Of a stretch of DNA of 64,000 nt, positions 20,082 through 32,320 are shown piece by piece (position 1 is the first letter of the stretch; every line of letters starts with the position of its first letter). This DNA is from Gammaproteobacteria bacterium (GTDB lineage Bacteria; Pseudomonadota; Gammaproteobacteria; Arenicellales; Poriferihabitantaceae). The translations under genes and the position numbers were made by a program. The notes beneath the pieces were generated by a model. That model did not search any database, had not been told where the DNA came from, and saw nothing but the letters and a program-made list of their open reading frames with translations. The stretch lies in assembly GCA_009842505.1 (NCBI GenBank), contig VYFG01000089.1, positions 16,800-80,799 on the forward strand. Reading direction: 5' to 3'.

Positions 20082-20701
20082 CGCACCTGAACCGACGCAG
20101 CCGGGTCTTTCCCAAGCACTGTGGCCGCACGGACAAACCCGAGGCATGGGATCGTCCTGACCGTCTGCCGGCGGATGACCCGGCACGCAGTTTCCCCGAC
20201 AGGCCGCGTCTGGCCGTCATTCATGGTGACGGGGCAGGGTGAAATCTCCGTTCACCGATTGTCCGTGGATGATGATACTGCCGCAGCGTCGGGACCACGG
20301 CGCCAGGTTGGTTTGCGGGAAAGCAGCATGAAAACGCCCGGACTGGCACTGGGCAGGCTTTTCCATGCCCGAATCGGTTGCCTCCGTGGGATGGGAGATT
20401 TCCGTATGGCCGTATCGTTCGTCCGTTTGCCATTGCAACGGAGACCGAACCGACTGGCCGTCCGCGGACCGGAACCAGCAGGCTGAAGGCCGGCGATCCG
20501 GCGCCTGCAGGGGAATTTCCGCACCGTTCCGCGGGCCTTCGTGGCGGGTCTTCGCCCATGGCCGGACGAACAACTGTCCAGGATCGGCAGGATGTCCGTT
20601 CCATGACTCTAATTAATAATATAACTATATGAAATATAGATTTAAAATAAATCATGCCCTGATCGGGTTCCGGCCCGAATGCAGGCGGTTTCATGATATA
20701 A

Positions 20702-23128
<2,427 letters not shown>

Positions 23129-23164
23129 TCCGGCCCGGCACAGGCGGCACCCGCCGCCGGCGGT

Positions 23165-23734
23165 TCAGAAGGAATACTCCCGGGGCTTCGACATCACCCG
23201 CTCCACCATGGGCCGGAAAAACTCCAGCGGCAGGGACGGGTATTCCGGGTCGAAACAGTTCTGATCGTAGTTCTGGCAGAAGTCCACGCAGTCCTGGTAC
23301 CAGGGATGGTCCCTGAAATGGTCGCGGGCATGCCGGTCCTTGTCATAGTGATGGGCATAGTAGTACGACTGGAACAGGCCATGGTGCTTGATGATCCAGT
23401 GCACCCGCTCGGAGACATAGGGTCTGAGGACGGCCGCGGACAACTCGCTGTGGGAGGCCGGGGCCAGGAGGTCGCCGATATCGTGCAAAAGGGCGGCCAC
23501 CACCATCTCCTCGTCCTCGCCCGCATGGTACGCCCGCGTGGCGGACTGAAGGGAATGCTCGAGACGCGAGACCCGGTAGCCCTCCAGACTGCCGCCAAGC
23601 TGCTCCATGGCCTTCATGAGCCGTTCCGGCAGGGCGCCGATGGCGGACTCCTCGTGGACGGCCAGCAATGCGTATTCTTCCCGCGTGCCGTCTTCCATGC
23701 GGGTGAACGAAACGGTTTCTGCAGGCTTGTTCAT
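23165..23734 (-). CDS. HD-domain protein (phosphohydrolase or PhnZ-like mixed-valent diiron oxygenase family)
   Basis: EHSLQSATRAYHAGEDEEMVVAALLHDIGDLLAP HD core with downstream HH and Y/H-rich segment. Confidence 0.8.
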   Translation of the reverse strand: MNKPAETVSFTRMEDGTREEYALLAVHEESAIGALPERLMKAMEQLGGSLEGYRVSRLEHSLQSATRAYHAGEDEEMVVAALLHDIGDLLAPASHSELSAAVLRPYVSERVHWIIKHHGLFQSYYYAHHYDKDRHARDHFRDHPWYQDCVDFCQNYDQNCFDPEYPSLPLEFFRPMVERVMSKPREYSF

Positions 23735-23756
23735 GTTGATGTCTCCAGGGATCGGG

Positions 23757-24107
23757 TCAGCGGTCGAACAGGGTGAGCGCGGCTTCCGGCGGCCTGCCGA
23801 TCACGGCACGGCCATCATGCACAACGATGGGACGTTCCAGCAAAACGGGATTGTCCACGATCAGCCGGATCAGCGCATCCTCGTCGTGATTTCCGTCGGC
23901 AATGCCGAGTTCCCGGTAAAGGGCCTCCCCCTTGCGCATGAAATCACCCACGGAACAGCCAAGGGCCGCGGCGATGCCACGCAGCGTGTCCGCGTCGGGA
24001 GGCGTTTCCAGGTAGCGGACCACTTCCGGTTCGATGCCTCTGGCCTCGAGCAGGGAAAGGACGGCGCGGGATTTCGAACAACGCGGGTTGTGATAGATGC
24101 GGGTCAT
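23757..24107 (-). CDS. arsC: ArsC/Spx-family arsenate reductase (glutaredoxin type)
   Basis: MTRIYHNPRCSKSRAVLSLLEARG..., LLERPIVVHDGRAVIGRPPE. Confidence 0.93.
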   Translation of the reverse strand: MTRIYHNPRCSKSRAVLSLLEARGIEPEVVRYLETPPDADTLRGIAAALGCSVGDFMRKGEALYRELGIADGNHDEDALIRLIVDNPVLLERPIVVHDGRAVIGRPPEAALTLFDR

Positions 24108-24285
24108 GGACCAGGGGGTGCTGCTGTATTGCCGGAAATATATGTCGCTGCCATGGTCGAGGCAAGATACACGCCATCACTGACGCAAAAGGGGAAGGAA
24201 CTGCTGCACCTGACACGCGCGGCGCAGGCGGCGGCACCGAAACGTCACCGGCGCGGCACCGGCGTGACCGCATCCCGGGTAAGGG

Positions 24286-26592
24286 TCAGTTCCGGCCGGC
24301 CCCGCCCGCGCCGGAACAGGGCGCGAGCCTGGGGGTACGGCTTTGCGCCAGCACGGGTATCAGGATGCGTTCCGGACAGCTGTCCCGGGCAAGCAGGCCG
24401 GTGGCCGGGTCCAGTTCCAGGAAACGTACCCCGGCGGGCCGCCGGTGAGCGGACGGCGCAAGGGGGAGCGCCTGCATGATTTCCATCCACACGCGCATGG
24501 CGCCGCCGGCGCCGGTCAGGCCCACCGGGCGGTTATCGTCCCGGCCCACCCACACCACGGTCACCAGGTTTCCGCTGTATCCCGCGAACCAGCTGTCCCG
24601 GTAGTCATCGGTAGTGCCCGTCTTGCCCGCCAGACCGAGTGACGGCGGGAAGTGCCGTGATGCGCGGGACGCGGTTCCGCTGCGGACCACCTGTCGGAGC
24701 GCAAAGTCGATCAGGTAGGCGGGCCCCGGCTCGATCACCCTGTCGGCCCTGCCGGGAAACCGGGCGATCACGCCGCCACCCGGGTCGTTGATGTGGCTGA
24801 TGCTGCGCAGGGGCATGCGGTTGCCGCGGTTCGCGATGGACTGGTACAGCTGGGCGATTTCAAGGGGGCTGTGCACGCTGGCGCCTAGCAGCGTGGAAGG
24901 ATATCGCGGGATTTCCTTGCGGACCCCGAGCCGGTTGATGGTTTCCGCAACCGAATCCAGGCCCACCTCGAGACCGAGCCGCACCGCAGGCACGTTGTAG
25001 GAGCGTGTCAGCGCCTCCAGCAACATGACCGGCCCCCGGAAGTCGCGGTCGTAGTTCTGTGGCGACCAGGTGCGCCCGGCCTCGGTTTCCAGGGTCAGCG
25101 GCGTGTCCTGGATCATGCTGCCAAGGGAGAACGTGCCAGGCCGTTCCAGGGCCGCGAGGTAGACCAGCGGCTTGACCAGGGAGCCGATGGGCCGTTGGGC
25201 ATCCACGGCGCGGTTGAACCCCGCGAAGCCCCCCTGGCGTCCGCCCACCAGGGCCAGGATGTCACCGCTGTCCACGGACACCACGACGGCCGCGCCCTGG
25301 AGCACGCCCGGCGAGATGCCGCGGTCCGACTCAAGCCGCGCAAGGGCCCGGGACAGGGCCTGCTGCGCGGTCTGCTGGATATCCGCATCCAGCGTCGTGT
25401 ACAGCCGGATTCCGCCGGCGCGCAACACGTCCTCGGGGAAGTACTGGCGCACCTGCCGGTGCAGGTAGTCGACATACGCGGGGAAGACACTTCCGCCGGC
25501 GCTGCGGTGCGGCGCGATCGTCAGGGGCGACCTCGAAAGGGCCGCCGCGTCGGCGTCGTCGATGGCCCCCACCTCCGCCAGCTTGGACAGCACCAGGTTC
25601 CTCCGCACCAGGGCGCGCTCCGGGTTGCGCCTGGGATTGTAGAGGGAGGGCGCGGGGATCATCCCAACCAGGGTGGCGATCTCATGCGGACCAAGGCGGC
25701 CCAGCGGACGGGCGAAGTAGTACTCGCTGGCCAGCGCAAAGCCATGTACCGCACGGTTGCCCGACTGGCCGAGAAAGATCTCGTTGAGATAGTGCTCGAG
25801 GATCTCGGCCTTGGAATGGCGGAGCTCCAGGGTGATGGCCATGAGGGCCTCCGTGACCTTCCGGGACAGGGTCCGTTCGGGACTCAGGAACAGGTTCTTC
25901 ACCAGTTGCTGGGTGATGGTGCTGCCGCCCTGGGTTGTCTGGCCGTGGAGCAGGTTGTTGACGAAGGCCCGGGCGATGGCGAAGACATCCACGCCGATAT
26001 GCCGCTCGAAATTCCGGTCTTCCATGGCCAGCAATGCCCGGACCAGGAGTTCCGGCATCTGATGGAGCCGGAGCGCAATCCGGTCCTCATAGGGCCCGAG
26101 CTGGAGCGTGCCGATGGCCTCCGGCTCCAAGGAGATGCTGCCGAGGCGGGCGCCGTCGGCGTGCCTGTGCATGGCGCGCAGACGGCCGCCCTGAAACGCC
26201 AGGCGCACCGGCCCGGACGCCTCGGCGCTGCCGGGTGCCGGGTTGGGATAGAGGTCCATCCGGTTGCCCGTCAGCACGTAGCTGCCGGGACCCTCAATGC
26301 GTTCCGCCCGGCGATATCCGCGGTATTCAAGCAGGGACAGCACCTTCTCGGGCGACTGCCCCAGGAGCGGGGACAGCTTGGGCGCCCGCGCGTAGAGGAG
26401 CGCCGGCCGGGGATGCGCACTGTCACGGAAATACAGCTGCATCTGGTAGTCGAAGTGCAGCAGGAGGCCGGCAAAACACGCCGCAAGGGCGAGCGCGATC
26501 CGCAGGGCAAGGGGCCGGAAAAACAGAATCCGGCGCCTCCCTCCCGCCCCGGCGTGGGAGCGGCCGGCGCGCCTCTTGCGTCGGGTCGCCAA
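24286..26592 (-). CDS. mrcB: Penicillin-binding protein 1B (bifunctional transglycosylase/transpeptidase)
   Basis: 768 aa; LLAMEDRNFERHIGVD GT51 motif, QGGSTITQQLVKNLFLSPERT, RPIGSLVKPLVYLAAL, KTGTTDDYRDSWFAGY. Confidence 0.92.
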   Translation of the reverse strand: MATRRKRRAGRSHAGAGGRRRILFFRPLALRIALALAACFAGLLLHFDYQMQLYFRDSAHPRPALLYARAPKLSPLLGQSPEKVLSLLEYRGYRRAERIEGPGSYVLTGNRMDLYPNPAPGSAEASGPVRLAFQGGRLRAMHRHADGARLGSISLEPEAIGTLQLGPYEDRIALRLHQMPELLVRALLAMEDRNFERHIGVDVFAIARAFVNNLLHGQTTQGGSTITQQLVKNLFLSPERTLSRKVTEALMAITLELRHSKAEILEHYLNEIFLGQSGNRAVHGFALASEYYFARPLGRLGPHEIATLVGMIPAPSLYNPRRNPERALVRRNLVLSKLAEVGAIDDADAAALSRSPLTIAPHRSAGGSVFPAYVDYLHRQVRQYFPEDVLRAGGIRLYTTLDADIQQTAQQALSRALARLESDRGISPGVLQGAAVVVSVDSGDILALVGGRQGGFAGFNRAVDAQRPIGSLVKPLVYLAALERPGTFSLGSMIQDTPLTLETEAGRTWSPQNYDRDFRGPVMLLEALTRSYNVPAVRLGLEVGLDSVAETINRLGVRKEIPRYPSTLLGASVHSPLEIAQLYQSIANRGNRMPLRSISHINDPGGGVIARFPGRADRVIEPGPAYLIDFALRQVVRSGTASRASRHFPPSLGLAGKTGTTDDYRDSWFAGYSGNLVTVVWVGRDDNRPVGLTGAGGAMRVWMEIMQALPLAPSAHRRPAGVRFLELDPATGLLARDSCPERILIPVLAQSRTPRLAPCSGAGGAGRN

Positions 26593-26597
26593 TGCCC

Positions 26598-26906
26598 TCA
26601 GAAACTACGGCCGCATTGCCAGCAGATTTCGAAGCCTGCAGGGCTGGTTTCGCCGCACTGGCCACACAGGGAAGGGGGTCCGGACCGGTTCTCCGCCTGG
26701 GACTGCGCCAGCATCTCCACCAACCGCCTGGCCCGGTCGGCGTCGGCGTCGCGCCGCACCCAGACCTCCGGGCCGATCACCGGCAGCTCGCCAAGGGCGC
26801 CGACCGCGTTCTCCTGAAAGATTTCACAGGGCACACCATTGCCCCGGAGGCAGTCCGCATAGATGCGGGCATCCACCAGGGACTCCGCGCGGTACACGCA
26901 TTTCAT
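26598..26906 (-). CDS. DUF2007-type small protein with C-terminal zinc ribbon
   Basis: MKCVYRAESLVDARIYADCLRGNGVPCEIFQENAVG plus CGQCGETSPAGFEICWQCG. Confidence 0.8.
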   Translation of the reverse strand: MKCVYRAESLVDARIYADCLRGNGVPCEIFQENAVGALGELPVIGPEVWVRRDADADRARRLVEMLAQSQAENRSGPPSLCGQCGETSPAGFEICWQCGRSF

Positions 26907-26937
26907 GAACGTCCGCCTGCTGCGACCGGCGTTCGCC

Positions 26938-27999
26938 TCAGGGTTCCTCGGGTTCCGAGCCGCGTGGCCAGGCCACCATGATGGCCTGGACCAGCGTGGC
27001 CAGGGGGATGGCGAAGAAAACGCCCCAGATCCCGAACAGACCGCCGAAAAACAGCACCGCCACGATGATGGCCACCGGGTGCAGGTTCACCACCTCGGAA
27101 AAAAGGAGCGGCACCAGCAGGTTGCCGTCCAGGGCCTGGATGATCAGGTAGGCCACCACGAGATAGTAGAACTCGTTGGTCACGCCCCACTGGAAATAGG
27201 CAATCACCACCACCGGCACGGTCACCACGGCGGCGCCGATGTAGGGAATCAGCACCGACAGCCCCACCAGCACCCCAAGCAGCATGGCGTACTGGAGGCC
27301 GAGCAGCGAGAAGGTGAGGAAGCAGGTCCACCAGACGATGAGGATCTCCCAGAACTTGCCGCGGATGTAGTTGCCGATCTGCACATCGACATCGTGCCAG
27401 ACCTGGATTGCGAGCTGGTTGTCGCTGGGCAGCAGGTCGTGGGTCCAGTCCAGGATCCGGCGCTTGTCCTTGAGGAAGAAGAAGATCAGGATCGGCAGCA
27501 GGATGACGTAGATCAGGATCGTGATGATGCTGGTGACACCGTAGAGGGAATTGGCCAGGGCCTGCTGTCCGAGCCCGGTGAGTTCGGCCCGCAGGCTGCT
27601 GATCAGTTCCAGGACCTGTGCCTGGGAGAACAGTTCCGGGTATGTCTGCGGCAGTGTCATGAGCGCGGCCTGGCCCTCGCTCAGCATGGATGGAATCTGG
27701 GCCACCACCTGGGCGAGCTGGGTGTAGAGCGTCGGCAGAAGCCAGAAGAAGATCGTAACCAGGAAGAGCATGAAGGCGATGAACACGGTCCAGAGGCAGA
27801 TCCAGCGCGGCAGGTGCAGGGACTGCATGCGCCGGATGATTCCCTCCAGCAGGTAGGCGATGACAATGCCCGCCAGCACCGGGGCCAGCATGTTGCCGGC
27901 ATAGACCACGATGACGAACAGGACCACCAGCGCGGCGGTGAGAAACACCACCTGCGGATTGGAGAGCTGCCGCCTGACCCAGCTTGAAATCTGTTCCAT
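26938..27999 (-). CDS. AI-2E family transporter (PerM-like)
   Basis: MEQISSWVRRQLSNPQVV..., YLIIQALDGNLLVPLLFSEVVNLHPVAIIVAVLFFGGLFGIWGVFFAIPLATLV. Confidence 0.9.
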   Translation of the reverse strand: MEQISSWVRRQLSNPQVVFLTAALVVLFVIVVYAGNMLAPVLAGIVIAYLLEGIIRRMQSLHLPRWICLWTVFIAFMLFLVTIFFWLLPTLYTQLAQVVAQIPSMLSEGQAALMTLPQTYPELFSQAQVLELISSLRAELTGLGQQALANSLYGVTSIITILIYVILLPILIFFFLKDKRRILDWTHDLLPSDNQLAIQVWHDVDVQIGNYIRGKFWEILIVWWTCFLTFSLLGLQYAMLLGVLVGLSVLIPYIGAAVVTVPVVVIAYFQWGVTNEFYYLVVAYLIIQALDGNLLVPLLFSEVVNLHPVAIIVAVLFFGGLFGIWGVFFAIPLATLVQAIMVAWPRGSEPEEP

Positions 28000-28053
28000 C
28001 GGGTTGTTATAGCAGGTTTTCCCGGCGTCGGCCAAGTCGCCTGCAAATACCCG

Positions 28054-28476
28054 TCAGGCGGCTTCGATCTCGAAACTGTGGGTGACGGCCACCGAGGACT
28101 GCAGCATCCTGGTGACCGAGCAGTACTTCTCCATGGACAGGGCCACCGCGCGCGCCACCTTCCTGGGGTCGAGATCCGGGCCGGCGACGGTGTAGTGAAC
28201 ATGGATATCGGTGAACACGGCGGGCACGGCGTCGGCCCGCTGCCCCTCCACGGTGATCCGGCAGTCGGTGACGGTCTGGCGGCTCTTTTCGAGGATCAGG
28301 GCGACGTCGATGCCGCTGCAACTGCCGAGCGCCGCCAGCAGCAGCTCCATTGGTCTTGCCCCGGCGTTGTTGCCGCCGTTGTCCGGGGAGCCGTCGGTGG
28401 ACAGGCGGTGGCCGCTTTCGGTGGCAACATCAAAGGCGATCCTGCCGGTCTTGCTGAGCGTGATTTTCATCGGCAC
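28054..28476 (-). CDS. OsmC family protein
   Basis: GARPMELLLAALGSCSGIDVALIL and SMEKYCSVTRML motifs. Confidence 0.9.
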   Translation of the reverse strand: MPMKITLSKTGRIAFDVATESGHRLSTDGSPDNGGNNAGARPMELLLAALGSCSGIDVALILEKSRQTVTDCRITVEGQRADAVPAVFTDIHVHYTVAGPDLDPRKVARAVALSMEKYCSVTRMLQSSVAVTHSFEIEAA

Positions 28477-28548
28477 GGGGAATGGTCGGTTGCGGCAAGT
28501 ATAAATGACCCGCCTGCCCTTTCGCCGATCCCCGGCCCGGGGCCGGGA

Positions 28549-29466
28549 TCAGCCGTAGACCGGCGTAACCCAGTGCCTGTAGTCGGGCTCCTCGCCGGTG
28601 AGCACCCGGTGGAAGATTTCACCCAGATCCCGGGTCACGGGACCCCGGCCGCCGTCGCCGATGGTGCGGTGATCGATGGTTCCCACCGCCGCCATCTGCA
28701 CACCGGTACCGCAGAAGAAGACCTCGTCGGCCATGTAGAGCTCTGACCGGTCGATGTTGCGTTCCTCGATCCCGAGGCCGAGCCGGTCCCTGGCCAGCTC
28801 CACCAGCGACTTGCGCACGATGCCTTCCAGCAGGTTCGCCGTGATCGGCGGCGTGACCAGTGAACCGTCCCGGACCATCATGAAATTCGCCGCCGTCGCC
28901 TCGGAGACATGGCCGTCCTGGTTCAGCAGGATGGCCTCGTCGAAGCCGGCCAGCATGGCCTCGCTCTTGGCGAGGGCGCTGTTGACGTAGGTGCCGTTGA
29001 CCTTGCCCCGGGCCGGCATGGCGGTGTCGTCGACGCGGCGCCAGCTGCTGACGCAGACCGAGAGGCTCTTGTCATCCGGCAGGTAGCTGCCGGTGGGCTG
29101 GCTGAAAATGGCAACCTTGTCCCGGGCGTCATGCAGCCAGACCCGGAACACCCCCTCGTCCTTGTAGGCGATGGGGCGGATATAGATGTTTTCCCGCCAG
29201 GACTCCTTGCGCAGCAGTTCGAGCGTGGTGGCCACCAGCGCGGGGTTGTCCATCCCGATCTCGCTGAACAGCAGGTGGGCGCTGTGCAGGAAACGGGCGT
29301 AGTGGTCCGCGAGCCGGAAGATGTACAGCTGCTCCTGCCCGGCATTCCAGTAACCGCGGATGCCGCCGAAACAGCCCGTGCCGTAATGCAGGGTGTGGTT
29401 GGTGATGCTGATCTTCGCCTGATCGATCGGGACGATCCCGCCCTCGAAAAACGCCCAGTTGGTCAT
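28549..29466 (-). CDS. ilvE: Branched-chain amino acid aminotransferase
   Basis: TNWAFFEGGIVPIDQAKISITNHTLHYGTGCFGGIRGY, EATAANFMMVRDG, ADEVFFCGTGVQM. Confidence 0.93.
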   Translation of the reverse strand: MTNWAFFEGGIVPIDQAKISITNHTLHYGTGCFGGIRGYWNAGQEQLYIFRLADHYARFLHSAHLLFSEIGMDNPALVATTLELLRKESWRENIYIRPIAYKDEGVFRVWLHDARDKVAIFSQPTGSYLPDDKSLSVCVSSWRRVDDTAMPARGKVNGTYVNSALAKSEAMLAGFDEAILLNQDGHVSEATAANFMMVRDGSLVTPPITANLLEGIVRKSLVELARDRLGLGIEERNIDRSELYMADEVFFCGTGVQMAAVGTIDHRTIGDGGRGPVTRDLGEIFHRVLTGEEPDYRHWVTPVYG

Positions 29467-29476
29467 GATGATGATT

Positions 29477-30295
29477 TCAAGCTTGTGGTGTTGTCGTTGA
29501 TCGGGAAGGGCGGAACCGCACGCCCACCCGGCCGAGATTGCCGTAGTCCGCGAGCACGGCATCCCCGGGTTCCGCGAAATAGATCTCCCCCGCGGTGCCG
29601 GTGGACACCCGCTCACCGGCGCGCAGCGTCCGGTCCCGGAGCGCCAGGTGGTTGGCAAGCCAGGCCATGGCATACAGCGGGTCGCCGAGCACATTTTCGC
29701 CCACACCGACGGCGAACGTTTCGCCGTTCACCTGAAGGCGCACCTGCCGGCGGCAGAAATCGACCCCCTGCCATCCGGTGACCGGTTCGCCGAAGATACA
29801 GGCGCCGTGGACGGCGTTGTCCGCAATGAGGGCGTACTCCCCGACAGTGGAGAAGTCGTTGAACCGGTGGTCGACGATTTCAAGGGAAGGCACGAAGGCC
29901 TCGATATAGGGCCGTATCGTTTCCGCGGTGTAGGGCGCCCCCGCCTGGGGCACGTCTTCGCCCAGGATGAAGCCGAATTCCGCCTCCATGATCCGCAGAC
30001 GGAACGCTCCGGGATCGAGTTCCACGTCGCTGTCATGGGTGGAATGTGTCATCAGTCGTCCGGGGAACGGCCCGCTGACGTTGAGCAGGCGGATCACCCG
30101 CTCGTTGGTGCAGGCCATCTTGTAGCCGCAGGGCACGCCCCCGAAGCGCCCGGTCAGGCCCCGGACCACCTCGTCCTGGACGGCGTAGGCCGCGGCCTGG
30201 GAGCCGGGATAAAGCGCATCCGGGATATTGTCCACCGGCTCGAGGGAAAGGCGGTGGTCCAGGAGAAAGGCGGCGGTGTCCGGGGGTGCTGGCAT
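29477..30295 (-). CDS. 2-keto-4-pentenoate hydratase / fumarylacetoacetate hydrolase family protein
   Basis: GYKMACTNERVIRLLNVSGPFPGRLM, IMEAEFGFILGEDVP, ALEIVDHRF-like motif. Confidence 0.87.
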   Translation of the reverse strand: MPAPPDTAAFLLDHRLSLEPVDNIPDALYPGSQAAAYAVQDEVVRGLTGRFGGVPCGYKMACTNERVIRLLNVSGPFPGRLMTHSTHDSDVELDPGAFRLRIMEAEFGFILGEDVPQAGAPYTAETIRPYIEAFVPSLEIVDHRFNDFSTVGEYALIADNAVHGACIFGEPVTGWQGVDFCRRQVRLQVNGETFAVGVGENVLGDPLYAMAWLANHLALRDRTLRAGERVSTGTAGEIYFAEPGDAVLADYGNLGRVGVRFRPSRSTTTPQA

Positions 30296-30339
30296 GGCAG
30301 GGGGATTCTGTCACAAAAGCCCGGGCGCGGTGAACCGGG

Positions 30340-31296
30340 TCAGGGCTCCCGGTGTTTCATCGACGGACGGGCCATGCGCGACTCGAAATACACCACCAGC
30401 AGCCCGCTGCCGATGATCAGCAGGCTCCCGATGATGTCCCGTGTCCCGGGCAGGTCGCCCCAGACCAGGTAACCCACGACCACGGCAAAGGGCAGGCCGG
30501 TGTACTCGAAAGGCGCCACCACCGAAGCCTGGGCAATCCGGTAGGACTGCGAGAGCAGGTAGCTGCCCGCGGCCACCGCCGCGCCGCAGGCCAGCAGCAG
30601 CTGGAAATCGGTGAAGCTCGGCCAGACCCACGCCCTGAGGAGGAAGTCGAGGGTCACCTGGCCGAACACGTTGAACCGGCCGTTACCGATCAAAAGGCCG
30701 CTCAGGATGCTGACGAGTATGAAGGCGACATGGATATAGAATGCCAGGGTGCTTGCGGAGTCGACCATGCCAAGCCGCCGCGTCACCATCACCATCACGG
30801 AATAGGTCAGGGCCGCCAGAACCGGCAGCACGGCGGCCCAGGTGAAGCCGGCGCCGCCCGGCTCCACCATGACCACGACCCCGAACATCCCCACCGCGAT
30901 GGCCATCCACCGCGGCAGTCCGACCACCTCCCCCAGGATGGGACGGGCCAGCAGGCAGATGAACAGGGGCGCAGTGAAGAACAGCGCCACCACCTCCGCC
31001 AACGGCATTACCGACAGGCCAAGAAAGAAAAACATGTTGGCCAGCACCAGCAGGAGTCCTCGGAACAGGTGCAGCAGCGGCCGCCGGGTCCGCAGCGTCG
31101 ACGGCCCGCCCGTGAACTGCACGAAGACAAGCACCAGCGCCAGGGCGATCACCGCCCTGAGAAGCGTGATCTCATGCAGCGCGTAGACGGGGCTCAGCCA
31201 CTTGATGATGGCATCGCTGATCGTCAGGAACACCAGGGCCGCGGTCAGGCAGACGATTCCCTGGACGTTGTGACTGTGGCGGGTGGGGGCCTGCAT
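30340..31296 (-). CDS. DMT/EamA family transporter
   Basis: About 10 hydrophobic segments; MPLAEVVALFFTAPLFICLLARPILGE, APFEYTGLPFAVVVGYLVWGD. Confidence 0.88.
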   Translation of the reverse strand: MQAPTRHSHNVQGIVCLTAALVFLTISDAIIKWLSPVYALHEITLLRAVIALALVLVFVQFTGGPSTLRTRRPLLHLFRGLLLVLANMFFFLGLSVMPLAEVVALFFTAPLFICLLARPILGEVVGLPRWMAIAVGMFGVVVMVEPGGAGFTWAAVLPVLAALTYSVMVMVTRRLGMVDSASTLAFYIHVAFILVSILSGLLIGNGRFNVFGQVTLDFLLRAWVWPSFTDFQLLLACGAAVAAGSYLLSQSYRIAQASVVAPFEYTGLPFAVVVGYLVWGDLPGTRDIIGSLLIIGSGLLVVYFESRMARPSMKHREP

Positions 31297-31468
31297 GGTG
31301 GTGGGTACGGGAGCGAAGGGGGAGTATAGGGGCAAAGCCCGCCGGCGGCCCGCGCGCCGGCGGCCGATGCCGCAATCCGGCAAATTTACCGGGACGGAGC
31401 GTCGAGCCGCGGCAACGGCACACCGCGGCAAGCCGGCGAGGGGCCCCGCAGGGCGGCGCGGGAATCCT

Positions 31469-32203
31469 TCAGCCGGCCTCCCTGGCGTCCAGCCATGCCC
31501 GGATGATGGCCCGGTGCCGGTCCCGGCCGTAGCTCGGGAAGTGGCCGCCATGGACCACGTGGACGGGCAGGTCCAGAAGCCTCACCATGCTGCGGTAGTA
31601 ATCCGCGGCATCGGAATGGTAGGTGTCTTCGATCAGCGGGCCGTCGTAGACGATGTCGCCGGAGAACAGGATGCCGGTTTGCTGCTCGAACAGGGCGATG
31701 CCGCCCGGCGAGTGGCCCGGTGTGTGGATGACCAGGAACCGCCGGTCACCGAGGTCCACGGTGTCCCCGTCCTCCAGCAGGCGGGTGGCCGGGGCCGCCC
31801 TCACGGCATATTCCGTGGAGGTGTAGGGCGCCGGTGGCAGGGCAGTGAAGATGTCGTCCGTGACGTAGGGGTCGGCCAGGGTTGCCGCCCGGGTGGGGGC
31901 CGCCAGCAGGTCGGCCTCGGCGCGATGGACCAGGCGGTCGCCGAACTCATGGTGGGCGCCGATATGATCGAAATGGGTATGGCTGGTGACCGCCAGGCAG
32001 GGTCTTTCCGTCACCAGCGGAACCTGTTCGCGCAGGCTCACCACGCCCATACCGCTGTCCACCAGCATGTCGCGGTCCCGGCCGCGCACATGCCAGATAT
32101 TGCAGCGGTAGAACGCCTTGATCCAGGGCTCCGAAATCAGCGTGACGTCATCCGCCAGTCGCTCGGTCCGGTACCATTCCTGCGGGGTCACCCTTGTTTT
32201 CAT
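31469..32203 (-). CDS. MBL-fold metallohydrolase
   Basis: AVTSHTHFDHIGAHHEFGD (HxHxDH-type), VIHTPGHSPGGIALFE, FSGDIVYDG. Confidence 0.9.
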   Translation of the reverse strand: MKTRVTPQEWYRTERLADDVTLISEPWIKAFYRCNIWHVRGRDRDMLVDSGMGVVSLREQVPLVTERPCLAVTSHTHFDHIGAHHEFGDRLVHRAEADLLAAPTRAATLADPYVTDDIFTALPPAPYTSTEYAVRAAPATRLLEDGDTVDLGDRRFLVIHTPGHSPGGIALFEQQTGILFSGDIVYDGPLIEDTYHSDAADYYRSMVRLLDLPVHVVHGGHFPSYGRDRHRAIIRAWLDAREAG

Positions 32204-32320
32204 GGCGGCAGTATAGCGCCGGGGAAGGCTGGCCGCACCCGGTGTTGTTGACGCGCCTTCGCCCCGTGGGTGATGATTCCTTCCCCCGAACATTCATAAC
32301 CATCACCAAAAGAGGAGACC

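Noticed and set aside
19872-20090. 72-aa ORF spanning both parS sites (NVSRETF repeats)
   Set aside because: The repeated NVSRET peptide is simply the translation of the parS palindromes; no coding support.
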